Part shown: positions 13,020-23,169 of the stretch, piece by piece
How the letters are laid out: each line of letters begins with the position of its first letter
How positions within the stretch are numbered: position 1 is the first letter of the stretch
The notes under the pieces: generated by a model
Told to the model about the DNA's origin: nothing
Database searches by the model: none
What the model saw: only the letters and a program-made list of their open reading frames with translations
Position numbers and translations under genes: made by a program
Assembly: GCA_947685225.1 (NCBI GenBank)
Contig: CANTUV010000009.1
Coordinates: forward strand, 2,418,001-2,482,000
Length of the DNA: 64,000 nt
Reading direction: 5' to 3'
DNA from: Garcia nutans
Lineage: Eukaryota; Streptophyta; Magnoliopsida; Malpighiales; Euphorbiaceae

Positions 13020-13572
13020 TGTCTCCTTCAGACCTTGCATTGGCTAGACAAGAATGTACACAATTATTGCAGCAAACACTCATTGAGCCCACTAAGTCCA
13101 ATTGGACTTCCCAGGCTTTTTATGGAGAAAAACGAACAGAAGAAATATGAGGAAAGAAAAGGCTTGTGATTAACTATAAGCCTCTTAACTTGTTCTTAGC
13201 AGATGACAAGTTTCCATTACCCAAAATTTCTACCCTCATAGTTCATTTAAAGAATGCTAAAATCTTCTCCAAGTTTGACCTTAAAGCAGAATTTTGGCAA
13301 TAGGGTATCAATACAGAACATAAACCCAAGATAGCTTTCTGTATTCCTGATACTTAGTACCAATGGATGGTTATGCTTTTTTGTCTTAAGGTTGCCCCAT
13401 CACTATTTCAAAAGGCCATGATCAGAATTTTCCAGCCCATTCTCAATTCAGCCTTAATCTGCATTGATAACATCCTTCTTTTCTCTACTATAGAAGAAGC
13501 TCATCATCAATTGCTGAAACAATTTGCCTCTCTAGTTCAACAAAGCCCACATATAAAAAGTTTATTAGGATA
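13020..13572 (+). pseudogene. Pararetrovirus reverse-transcriptase fragment
   Basis: Recognisable RT blocks appear in order: RLVINYKPLN, DKFPLPKI, FSKFDLKAEFWQ, then VAPSLFQKAM, and the catalytic box at 13460-13471. The box reads CIDN, where the family has a Y-x-D-D-type box, so a catalytic aspartate is replaced by asparagine. There are stops near 13148, 13300 and 13355. The RT relates to the caulimovirid/Ty3 branch. It cannot be active. Confidence 0.8.
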
Positions 13573-13859
13573 ATGTTGTCAGAAAAGAAAAGTTTATTAA
13601 GCTAGACCACTATTAATTTTTTAGAACTTCATTTTAAAAATGGATCTTATTCACCAAGCCCACATATAGCCCATAAACTTTTAAAATTTTCAGACTCAAA
13701 CCTCACCCAAAAATAAATTTAATAGTTTCTTGGTATAATTAATTATATCAGAGATTTTTTTTCCAACCATAACTTAGCCCATTAGCCACTTATCCAAACT
13801 TCTTAAGAAAAATCCACTGCCTTGGATAGAATCTCAAACCCAAGCAATTTAAACCATTA

Positions 13860-14300
13860 AACAAATAGCCCAGAAATATATTCCTCTCCATATCCCTTCT
13901 ATTGAACTCAGAATTTTACAGACATATGCAAGTGATGAATTTTGGGGTGCTATTTTTCTTGAAAAAATTGATGAAAAATGACTTTATTATGGACATGCAA
14001 GGTGATAGTTTAAAGATAGTGAAAAACATTATCATTTCACTTATAAGAAAATCTTAGTTTTTAAGTATGAAATAAAGAAATTTGAGTTCCATATTATTGG
14101 TTACAATTTCCTTATCCTTCTTAACAATACCTCTTTCCCCAGAGCACTTGATTTTAAGCAAAAAACTCTACCTTCACAATAGTTGTTAAGGTTACAAGAA
14201 TGGTTTGCTCGTTATGATTTTTCAGTCCAGTACATAAAAAAAAAAAAAAACCAATCCCATCCCTGGCCTTTTGTACAAGCCAGCCAAACCTATCATCTAG
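13860..14300 (+). pseudogene. Pararetrovirus RNase H fragment
   Basis: Segments such as YASDEFWGAIFLEKID and KYEIKKFEFHIIGYNFLI match the RNase H domain that follows RT in Caulimoviridae. The same region recurs at about 25300-25760 in the second copy, which confirms a shared origin. Stops (for example near 13980) interrupt it. Confidence 0.7.
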
Positions 14301-14358
14301 ACTCTGTCTCTTCCTCTAATTATGATGAATACCAGACCACCTAGTTTTTCAAGTTACA

Positions 14359-14752
14359 CCTAGTTTGCAGCAACTGTCGGCCTCCGGATACTAGATTCAG
14401 CCCCATTCAAATTGGGCTTAGCAAACTCCTGCATTGTTCTTGGTCCAGCTCCTTCCATCACTTCGAATACTTCTTCTTGTTCTATCTCCAGATTTATTCC
14501 TGAACTTACGTCTTCCAGATCTACCTCATCTTCTTCCTTTTGCTTTCTCCTCAATGTTCTCTCTAGTTCTGGGTCTAACTCCAGTAGTTGGGATGAGCTA
14601 GATCTGGTCATAAACAATAAGAAATACCTACAATGATAGTAAACCAGCAAGAACTAAAATTAAAAACGATTAAAAAGAAAATTAAATCAACAATCTTAAT
14701 TATATTACTAATATTGAAACCGTTGTCCCCGGCAGCGGCGCCAAAAACTTAA
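14359..14752 (-). mobile_element. 5' remnant of a second Athila-type element (PBS and gag start)
   Basis: Read on the minus strand, the LTR at 14753-16429 is followed by a primer-binding site (14726-14743) and the start of gag (ATG at 14611, MTRSSSSQLLELDPELERTL) up to RRPTVAAN. It then stops at the pararetrovirus. The same sequence follows the right LTR at a constant offset of 8417 bases. The left LTR therefore serves both as the 3' LTR of the full element and as the 5' LTR of this truncated one. Confidence 0.8.
14726..14743 (-). promoter_or_regulatory. Primer-binding site of truncated Athila copy
   Basis: On the minus strand it reads TGGCGCCGCTGCCGGGGA, nearly the classic Athila/Tat PBS, complementary to tRNA-Asp. 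It lies 9 bases after the LTR end at 14753, a short spacer often seen in this lineage. Confidence 0.85.
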
Positions 14753-16429
14753 TGCGTGCCGTAAGCTATATGCAATTACCGCAAGTGCACGGGTCGCTCA
14801 AGTAATATAGTAGTGAGTGAGTTATCGTTCCACTGGGGACAAGGCCAAGTACTAGTTCAAACCTTGATCGTTGTTTAGCAAATTAATAGTTGTGTGATGT
14901 GATGTTTTGTAATTAAAAACAACTAAATTAATAACTGGAAGTAAGGGAAAATTAAATGTTATGCAAATAGGATTGATGATAAGAATACTACCCAGATATT
15001 GAATCCCCCTAGTCTCAATGATATTTATAAACAATCAAGTCAGTTAAATCATTCAGTAAAATTGAGTTGGCATTCCTCTAACTTAGATTAAAGCCTCTCT
15101 CGAGTGGATTAATCCCTAATCACTAAGTAGAGTGCTGGAATCTCTTCTCAAACACAACTAAATAGATCTTGCATTAAGAACAAGGAACTATAAACCAAAG
15201 GATCTTGTAGGTCTATCTCTAGCACCCCAATCAATCCTCAACCCTTATGAGTAATCAATTCATATTAAGCTTTCTCAAGTCAATAATATGAAAATAACAA
15301 CCAATCAATAAGCATGCTATTATCAATTGGAAATAACATCAAGTATCATAAGAATAAAACAACTTAATTAAATGATTCAACTGAATATAATTGTTCAATT
15401 TATACAAATTGGCTAGGGTTCATCAATATCTAGATAGAGAAGGAATTAGTTCATATTCAAAGCTAGAAAAACAGAGCAATATAAATGAGTAAGAGAAGCC
15501 AAACAATTCATGGCAGTGAATCTGTATTTCTTCACTTAAGCTCTTGATTCTTGGTTTAGGGCTTGTGGAAGATGTGAATCTCTCTTCAAACTCAACTCAA
15601 CACCCTTCTCCTTGCTCCAACAGATGACTCCTCCTCCTCTTCTTTCTTCTCTATTTCCAGAAATGCTCCAGCAAAAACTGCTGTTCTTCTCCCCCTCTTC
15701 TCTTTTTATTTCCCTCCAAATCTCCAGCCCATACCTCCAGCTCACTAAACTCATCCATTGTCTACCACTTTCCCTTGGTTCATCACGCTTTTCCCTGATT
15801 TAGGCAAGCTCTCCTTTTCTTGTTCTTTCTTTTTGACAAAGGCCAGCTGTTGTCCCCCACTTATTCCCCAATCAGTGCAAAGAATTTCACTTTTCGACAG
15901 GTGACACGCCCATGTCACTGGTCGTGTCATAGGTACTGTGATTCTGAACAAAGGGCACGCCCATTGACACGCCCGTGTTACTGGGCGTGTCACAGCTACT
16001 GTAAGTCTGAATAAAAGGCACGTTCCTTGGCACGCCCGTGGTACCCGGCGTGTGACAGCTACTGTGAGTCTGGATGAAAGGCACGTCCACTGATACGCCC
16101 GTGGTCCTGGGCGTGTCATAGCTACTGTGACTCTGGACATATGACACGTTTGGTGACACGCCCATGCAACTGGAAGTGTCATAGCCACTGAATATAGTAA
16201 CAAGGGCACGTCTATTGACACGCCCGTGTTCATGGGCGTGTCCATTGAAAGATTTTGCTCTTTTCTTCTACTTTCATCTATAATTGCTCCGAAATGACCA
16301 AATGCCTCAAATTATCGAGAATTCCTGAAATTAACCTTAAAATGCACTTTGAACAAACAAATTAAACTCAATTGGATAATAATCATATTAAGAAATGTGA
16401 ATAAAATATCATTAATTATGTACTTATCA
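14753..16429 (-). repeat. Left LTR (3' LTR) of Athila element
   Basis: 1677 bp, starting on the minus strand with TGATAAGTACA and ending ...GGCACGCA, that is TG...CA termini. It is preceded (minus strand) by a G-rich tract GTGGGGGAATT. It matches 23170-24846 throughout. Confidence 0.9.
15893..16247. repeat. 63-bp hairpin minisatellite in left LTR
   Basis: About 5.6 tandem units with starts near 15956, 16019, 16082, 16145 and 16207 (spacing 63, 63, 63, 62). Each unit contains an inverted pair based on GACACGCCC and GGGCGTGTC. In the best unit, 15965-15974 and 15983-15992 form a perfect 10-bp stem with an 8-base loop. Because 63 is a multiple of 3, both strands stay open in places, but the resulting peptides are repeat artefacts. 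Confidence 0.9.
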
Positions 16430-16430
16430 A

Positions 16431-16444
16431 ATTCCCCCACACTT
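16431..16444 (-). promoter_or_regulatory. Polypurine tract of Athila element
   Basis: On the minus strand the sequence AAGTGTGGGGGAAT directly precedes the LTR start TTGATAAG. It is the expected plus-strand primer. Confidence 0.75.
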
Positions 16445-16743
16445 GAGTTTTTGCTTGTCCTCAAGCAAACTAAATCACTGCAATAAGCAGAAATGACAGA
16501 ATCCCTCTATATTCAAAAAGAAAAATAAAGTTTTGACAATGCTCGAATCGGATAACCTCACTTTCTCAACCAAAATAATTCACAATCATAACAGCTGAAT
16601 CAAGAAGTTTCAAAATAAAAATTTCACATACCTAAAACCTAAAAATCCGGAGTTAAAAAATTAAGCATAAAATTCCAACAAATTCAAATGCCATGAACAA
16701 AGTACAAAAAATGTGAGTTTTCTCTTAAGCACTCTAACCCTCA

Positions 16744-16773
16744 AAATTTTATATATATATATATATATATATT
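16744..16773. repeat. (TA)n microsatellite
   Basis: A pure TA run of about 12 units in the 3' non-coding part of the Athila element. Confidence 0.85.
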
Positions 16774-17658
16774 TTAAGGAGCCCGACTTGTTTGAACTGA
16801 TACTAGCCTTTTGACGCGAAGGTAAACATTTGTGATGCCGACCCCCGGTTACTCAGCTAGAATCACCGTTCAAATGGCTACTAGCACTATTCATGATTCC
16901 AACTCATTTATAGTCAAAATCAGTGGAACAGAAAAAAATTTTCAAAACTCCTTTAATTAGAATTATTTGTTTTTGTTAATTTTTTATTCAAGGGTCATAA
17001 ACTTAAGGGTCGTACTAAGTCCGACTCAAGAATCTACGGAATTATATTATGCTCAAAAATGTAACTAAGGTTTTAAATTCTAGTAATGTTCCAATTTCCA
17101 TCAATCCACAACTTAACTATAGCCATTACAATCGATCCTCAACAATTGATCGAAATCACTAAGTTAACATCAACAAGAAATTGTCATTTAGGAAATCTCA
17201 AATTAGTTTAACATGTAAAGGAAAATCACATCAAATCATACTTATCATAACAATTTAGCTTACTTAGCAGGCATTGATTGAGACAAATGAATCAAAAAAA
17301 TGAAGTAGTAGAAATTTATTCAATAAAGTATACCTCTCCCCCTTACTTAAGATGCACATTGTCCTCAATGTGTGCGCAAAACACGAAACAATGAAGAGAG
17401 AGAATAACTGCCCTTTTTATGTCCATGAGTGGATGAATATGAGTACGGTGCCAAGAGTGCGATGAAGGAGGTTTTGCATCAAAACAATATTCTACAATGC
17501 ACTCAAAACAAGGTTAATATATAAATAAAGAAAGGAAATAATGCTTAAAGAAAATAATAATAATAATCCAAAAGCAATTAAACAGAAGAAAAACTAAAAA
17601 ACAACGTATTAAATAAGTAAAGAAATGAAAGACGACATAAAAATAAAATAAAATGTGG

Positions 17659-19107
17659 CTAGGCACTGCTGGTCTCATCATCATCGGAGACATCAACCTG
17701 TGGAACAGGTTCCGGTGCAGGTGCAGGTGCAGGTGTCGGTGCATGGGCAGGTGGCTGATAGGGTGGAGGTGGTGGCTGTGAAGGGCGAAATCCCTGATAC
17801 GGCCAAAATTCCAACATGGATTGCTCCAGCCACTGCCGCCTCAAGATCTCGTGATACAGCTGGGCTTGGAACTCTTCCTGCTGGGTTAAGATCATATTCT
17901 GGTTTAGCTTGATATTGCTTATCTTACCTTCAATCCGACACATCTGACGCTCAAACTCTGTGGGTTTCCTGTCATCATCCCACTCCTCATTAATTGACTG
18001 GCGCCAATTCTGGAATGCAGGAGGCTGGACAAAAGAAGGCCCAACAGAAGAAGAAGGTGCAGCTGCAGCAGAGGGTCCAGCAGATGAGGGTCCAACAGGA
18101 TAATCTGGCGGTGGAGGTGGTGGTATATCGGAGGTAGGAGCAGAAGGGGCTGCCTCTGGTATATCTGAATCCATAGGAGCGGCCCGCAGCCCAGCTACTT
18201 TCTCCCTGTTCAACCTCTTCAGTGTGTCCATACCCAACAGCTTGGGCATACCATCCACCGTCATAGGGAGGCAACCATCTAACACCCCCAGCCGTTGAGC
18301 AAGTCTCGTGACATACATGCCACCATGTAGAGTACCTGAAGCTCCCTTTCTAGACTGCTCATAGAAAAAATGGGTGATGGCATGAGCTACATTACACCGG
18401 ATCTTCTGCGTCATGCAGTGCAGAAAAAATAGATCCCTCAAGGTCACCACCCCTGTACTGCTCAGTCGTGCTGTAAGAGTATGAACCAATAAATTATGCA
18501 CCACCCGGCAGGGGAAAGAATCAAAGTTGGACGCCTTAGAGACCTTCAGTTGATATTTATCAGCATTGGGTGCAAAGTCATGCCAAATCCGAGGAGGAAC
18601 AACCTCATACTCAGCAAAATCAACCTCGGCACTGAGATAATCGATGGTCTGGACGTCCTCCTCAGTGTACAACCCTAAATGTATCCCAAGGTCATTAATG
18701 CTCATGTTGAACCTCTGCCCTCCCAGTTGGAATTTAATTGTCGGCTCAGTGATGGAGACCTTGGTCTTTTGGTATTGGAAGGTGCAGTAAAATTTCAGTG
18801 TTAGCTCTCGGTATGAGGGCTCGTTGATAGAGAAGAGCTGGCCCCACCCCGGTTGATCAATCAACTCCTTTACCTCTGCTGCAATATTAACCATTTCCAT
18901 AGCCTCCCAGTCTAAGAACCGAGGTGCCGACCATTCTTTGTTGCCAAATAGCTCGAAGCGTCGTCGTTCCTCGGTGTTTGAGAATTTGAGGCACTTGTGT
19001 CCCGCCATGAATTTAGAAGTTGGGCGGGTAGCAGGTTGGCTGGAACTGCCCTCCCCTCGGGCCCGTTTGGCTGGAAGCTGAGAAGATGATTGCTTGCGAG
19101 GGCCCAT
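17659..19107 (-). CDS. Athila-type second ORF (putative plant transposon protein)
   Basis: This is a 482-residue open frame starting MGPRKQSSSQLPAKRA. The N-terminal 30 residues are basic and Ser-rich. Residues about 38-330 form a globular domain (FSNTEERRRFELF, RFLDWEAM, INDLGIHLGLYTEEDV, LLVHTLTARLSSTGVVTLRDLFFLH) of the kind repeatedly found in Athila/Calypso-type elements and annotated only as 'putative plant transposon protein'. After residue 330 come a Pro/Ala/Ser-rich linker and a Pro-rich tail with PAPAPAPEPVP. There is no signal peptide or membrane segment, so a true envelope role is not supported. The frame is fully open, unlike most mobile-element ORFs here, which fits a recent insertion. 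Its function is unknown. Confidence 0.65.
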   Translation of the reverse strand: MGPRKQSSSQLPAKRARGEGSSSQPATRPTSKFMAGHKCLKFSNTEERRRFELFGNKEWSAPRFLDWEAMEMVNIAAEVKELIDQPGWGQLFSINEPSYRELTLKFYCTFQYQKTKVSITEPTIKFQLGGQRFNMSINDLGIHLGLYTEEDVQTIDYLSAEVDFAEYEVVPPRIWHDFAPNADKYQLKVSKASNFDSFPCRVVHNLLVHTLTARLSSTGVVTLRDLFFLHCMTQKIRCNVAHAITHFFYEQSRKGASGTLHGGMYVTRLAQRLGVLDGCLPMTVDGMPKLLGMDTLKRLNREKVAGLRAAPMDSDIPEAAPSAPTSDIPPPPPPDYPVGPSSAGPSAAAAPSSSVGPSFVQPPAFQNWRQSINEEWDDDRKPTEFERQMCRIEGKISNIKLNQNMILTQQEEFQAQLYHEILRRQWLEQSMLEFWPYQGFRPSQPPPPPYQPPAHAPTPAPAPAPEPVPQVDVSDDDETSSA

Positions 19108-19299
19108 TTTCGATTAACCTGCAAAATAAATCAGACGGATCGTCAATAACGAAAGCATAGCACAATATAAGTTTAACCGAAATGCAGACAATATAACGAT
19201 AACGCAAAACAACGTAATCCACTTAGAACAACACACCTCAATTAATCGAAAGCAATAAACCAACCCGAGCGATAAACGCACAATAAAACCAATCACCAC

Positions 19300-19560
19300 A
19301 ATAACAACATATTATCCATAAATCACAAGTAACTAGAATCAAAACAATTATTTGATTAATCAAAACAATAATAACACAACGGAATAACGCAAACGATTAA
19401 TCAACATATTATTCAAAACAATTCTAAAATTAAAACAACATATTATTTGATTAATCAACAATTCAAAACAATTCAAAAATCAAAACAACATATTATTCAA
19501 AACAATTATTTGATTAATCAACATATTATTCAAAACAATTTTAAAATTAAACATATTCTG
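19300..19560. repeat. AT-rich short-repeat tract in Athila interior
   Basis: Imperfect repeats built from CAAAACAATT, ATATTATT and TGATTAATCAACA. The tract is non-coding and lies between the second ORF and the hairpin minisatellite. Confidence 0.6.
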
Positions 19561-19982
19561 AATCAAACGGAATTCAAAATGATGAACATTATAATTAATC
19601 AAATGTCACAAAAATTTAAAAAATTGAAAACACAACGGAATAAAGCAAACAAATCATGAAATTTCGAATTTCATGGTAAACACAAGCAAATACAAGGAAT
19701 GTATATGAAAAATAAAAGAAAAACGAAAGAAAACAAATAAAAATCGTAAAAGTTGAGATCCCGTACCTGAAAATCGCAAATCCGGGTGAAATGAGTAGTT
19801 GCAATGGAAAAATGAGAAATCACACACAAACTATGCAAGCCGAGAGTGAAAATCCTTCCAAAATCGACTGGGTGTGTGAATGCACCGGTGAAAATGCAGA
19901 AAATTTGAGAGAAAATGAGAGAGAATGGGAGAAAATTTTCAAATCTCCGTGAAAATGAGCGTGGGCGCTATATATAAAAACG

Positions 19983-20400
19983 TCAGCACGCCCAGCGACA
20001 CGTCCGTGTTACTGGGCGTGCCCCACAATATAAAAGCCAGTTCGCATGACACGCTCTTAGACACGGGCGTGTCCCTGGGCTTGTCACAGGTACTGGATGA
20101 AATTACAATTGACACGCCCAACAACACGGTCGTGCTTGGGGGCTTGTCACATGTTCTGTGACAATCATGCAAACGACACGCCCACTGGTCTGGGCGTGTT
20201 CTGAGGGCGTGCCTAACCTTTTTTTTTTATGTGACACATCCATGGACACAGTCGTGTCCTTGGTCGTGTGATAGCCTCTGTTTGAAAAATGTAACGACAC
20301 GCTCATAGACACGGGTGTGTCTATGGGCGTGTTGTAGCTACTGTCTGAAAAAGATAATGACACGCCCACTGACACGGGCGTGTCCATGGGCGTGTGCTCA
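19983..20400. repeat. Internal copy of the 63-bp hairpin minisatellite
   Basis: About six units with the same GACACG(C/G)CC...GGGCGTGTC inverted pairs and similar period as in the LTR array at 15893-16247, but more diverged between units. It lies between the end of gag-pro (20590) and the second ORF (19107), where pol would normally be flanked. Confidence 0.8.
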
Positions 20401-20524
20401 ATTTGTTCTCCAAAAATCAAATTCCCTCTGCAACTTCAGATTAGGCAAAACAACAAACAACCATTCAATAAAAGAAAGATAAAACTAAAATAAAATGATA
20501 ACACAAACCAAAAATCATAAAAAC

Positions 20525-20575
20525 GGTGGGTTGTCTCCCACCCAGCACTTCTTTAACGTCGTATTAGTTGGACGG
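20525..20575 (-). other. Conserved post-pol segment of Athila elements
   Basis: On the minus strand, ACGACGTTAAAGAAGTGCTG then GGTGGGAGACAACCCACC. A similar 'GTTAA...GCGCT-GGGAGGCAACCC' signature follows the end of pol in many plant Athila/Tat elements. Here it follows gag-pro within about 20 bases, which marks the pol deletion. Confidence 0.5.
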
Positions 20576-20589
20576 TCGGACGAATGTCC

Positions 20590-23028
20590 CTAATCAGGAT
20601 GAGGTTTCAGTTCCAAGTTGGGTGGATCAATCACTGATGGTTTTGGTTCTTTCTCCTTTGGCATCTCAATGGTCTCATATGCCCTGCATTTGAACGAATT
20701 GCTTGTTTCAAGAAAAGCAAGCTGCTCTATTGCTTCTTGAACCTTAATATTTTCCTGCAATATACACAACTCAAGGGGATCCTTGGAAACAATGTTAGTA
20801 ACAAAATTTATGGTCTCATGCTCAATAACATCATTGCATGATTTCGCCTTATCAAGTGAAAGTGAATGTTTCATGGCATCATGTATTGTAAAAATAACTT
20901 TCTCATCACCCGCTCTCAAAGTCAATGTGCCATTATGAACATCGATAAGGGCACGGGCTGTATTTAAAAATGGCCTACCAAGAATAAGTGAAACATACAC
21001 ATCCTCATCAATATCAATGACAACAAAATCAGTGGGGAAAATGAAATCCCCGACATTTACCAACACATCTTCTATTATGCCACGAGGGTGGACTACCGAT
21101 TTATCGGCAAGTTGGATGGTCATGAGTGTTGGTTTAGGTTTACCAATGCCTAGCTCTTTAAACATTTTATAGGGCATAACACTTATGCTAGCCCCCAAAT
21201 CAACTAATGCACTTTTAACCTCAAGATTACCTATAAAACATGGAATAGTAAAACTACCTGGATCTTTTAACTTCTTGGGTAATCTTCTTTGCAAAATTGC
21301 TGAACTCTTTTCAGATAAATGCACTACAGATACTTCCTCAAGTTTCCTATTTTTAGAAAGGATATCTTTCAAAAATTTAGCATACTTAGGCATTTGTGAC
21401 AAAGCTTCAGCAAATGGAATGTTAATATGTAATTTTTTAAAAAGTTCAAGGAATTTACCGAACTGAGCATTAAGCTTGTCCTTGTTCAACCTTGTCGGAT
21501 AGGGTACTCTAGGTCGGTATTCCTTCAAATTGGGGCTGCTTTCTTGTGGCTGCTTCTCTCTCTCACTTTCAAGTGCAGCTTTCTCTCCCGAAGTGACAGG
21601 AGGATCATCTTCTTTTTCTTTTTCTTGTTCTTCGGTCCTTTTCTTTTCCACATCTCCCTTGATCTCCTTTCCACTCCTTAGTGTAATTGCCTTAAGTTTC
21701 TCTTTCGGATTTGCCTCAGTGTTGCTAGGTAAGCTTCCTTGTGGTCTCTCACTGAGCAATTTGGCAATTTGCCCCACCTGATTTTCCAAATTGTGAATGG
21801 AGGCTTGTTGATTTCTAAGGGTGGTTTCAGTTGATTGAAACCTGGTTTCAGAAGCTGCTATAAATTTTTCCATCATGTCCTCCAAACTACTCTTTCTTGG
21901 AGGGGCAGCTTGTTGATGTTGGGGTTGCTGGAATCCAGGGGGAGGTCTTGGATTATTTTGATTGTTCCATGAGAAATTTGGATGATTCCTCCACCCCGGA
22001 TTGTATGTGTTGCTGTATGGATTATTCTGTTGTTGCCTTGGCATATTCCCAACATAATCTACTTGCTCTTGCTTAGCAATCATGTTACCACTTTGGCAGT
22101 CTTGACTTTGATGTCCACCTCCACACCATTCACAAGACATCACCTGCATAATTTTCCCAGAAGAAGAGGCCAAAGAATCAAATTTCTTATTCAATGCTTC
22201 CAATTGGGCTGTCAAGGCTACCACTGGATCTATTTGGTGTGAACCCATGACCTTCAGCTTTCCTTGCTCTCTTGGGGCTTGCCATTGATAATTGGTGATA
22301 GCCATGTCTTTAATTAGGTCTCTTGCTTGTTCAGGTGTCTTGTTGTTTATGGTACCACCAGCTGCCGCATTAATGGATTGCTTACTTACATAATTCAACC
22401 CATTGTAAAATGTTTGAATTTGGAGCCATAGTGGAAGTCCATGATGAGGACACCTTCTCAACAAATCTTTAAACCTTTCCCAGGCATCATAAAGAGTCTC
22501 ACCATCTTGTTGCAAAAAGGATGAGATGTCATTCCTCAACTTGGCAGTTTTTGATGGTGGGAAGTATTTCTCTAAGAACTTCTCTGCCAATTGGCCCCAG
22601 GTGGTAAAGATTCCTGGAGGAAAAGATTTCAGCCACTTCTTTGGTCTGTCTCTAAGAGAAAATGGGAACAACCTCAGCCTAATTGCATCCTCTGAGACAT
22701 TATTTTATCTTGAATGTGTCACATATCTCCAGAAAATTTTCAAGATGTGCATTAGGATCTTCATCAGGAAACCCATCGAATTGACAAGTCTGCTGCACCT
22801 CCGGATACTAGATTCAGCCCCATTCAAATTGGGCTTAGCAAACTCCTGCATTGTTCTTGGTCCAGCTCCTTCCATTACTTCGAATACTTCTTCTTGTTCT
22901 ATCTCCAGATTTATTCCTGAACTTACGTCTTCCAGATCTACCTCCTCTTCTTCCTTTTGCTTTCTCCTCAATGTTCTCTTTAGTTCTGGGTCTAACTCCA
23001 GTAGTTGGGATGAGCTAGATCTGGTCAT
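20590..23028 (-). pseudogene. Athila gag-protease, frameshifted near the N-terminus
   Basis: The frame begins at ATG 23028 (MTRSSSSQLLELDPELKRTL). A deletion after ESSIRR at about 22797 removes a gag segment that the left copy keeps in part. One extra A near 22706 (AAGATAAAATAATG) shifts the frame, so the long open part starts at 22671 with the gag core FPFSLRDRPKKWL and WGQLAEKFLEKYFP. A CCHC knuckle follows (CEWCGGGHQSQDC). After a Glu/Lys-rich linker comes an aspartic protease with ALVDLGASISVMP and ILGRPFLNTARALIDV. The frame ends at ELKPHPD, the linker that normally leads into reverse transcriptase, which is missing. The knuckle and protease look intact. Confidence 0.85.
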
Positions 23029-23142
23029 AAACAATAAGAAATACCTACAATGATAGTAAACCAGCAAGAACTAAAATTAAAAATGATTAAAAAGAAAACT
23101 AAATCAACAATCTTAATTATATTACTAATATTGAAACCGTTG

Positions 23143-23160
23143 TCCCCGGCAGCGGCGCCA
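23143..23160 (-). promoter_or_regulatory. Primer-binding site of full Athila element
   Basis: Minus-strand TGGCGCCGCTGCCGGGGA, tRNA-Asp type, 9 bases after the right LTR end at 23170. It is identical to the site at 14726-14743. Confidence 0.88.
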
Positions 23161-23169
23161 AAAACTTAA

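Larger units (their letters stand above)
8690..14358 (+). mobile_element. Endogenous pararetrovirus copy A (Caulimoviridae, petuvirus/florendovirus-like)
   Basis: The order on the plus strand is leader, tRNA-Met primer-binding site, movement-protein-like region, coiled-coil segment, coat protein with zinc knuckle, aspartic protease, reverse transcriptase and RNase H. This is the layout of a Caulimoviridae polyprotein. There is no LTR and no integrase, which separates it from a Gypsy element. Many in-frame stops and frameshifts break it, so it is an inactive fossil. It ends at about 14358, where a truncated Athila element begins. Its leader recurs at 24847-25125 and 27234-27468. Confidence 0.85.

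Noticed and set aside
14412..14636. Plus-strand Ser-rich frame (twin inside 22526-23053)
   Set aside because: It is the antisense shadow of the Athila gag start.
15751..16245. 164-codon minus-strand frame with RPVTRACQWACP-like repeats (and its twin at 24168-24662)
   Set aside because: It is the 63-bp hairpin minisatellite of the LTR read through. The period is a multiple of 3, so several frames stay open on both strands.
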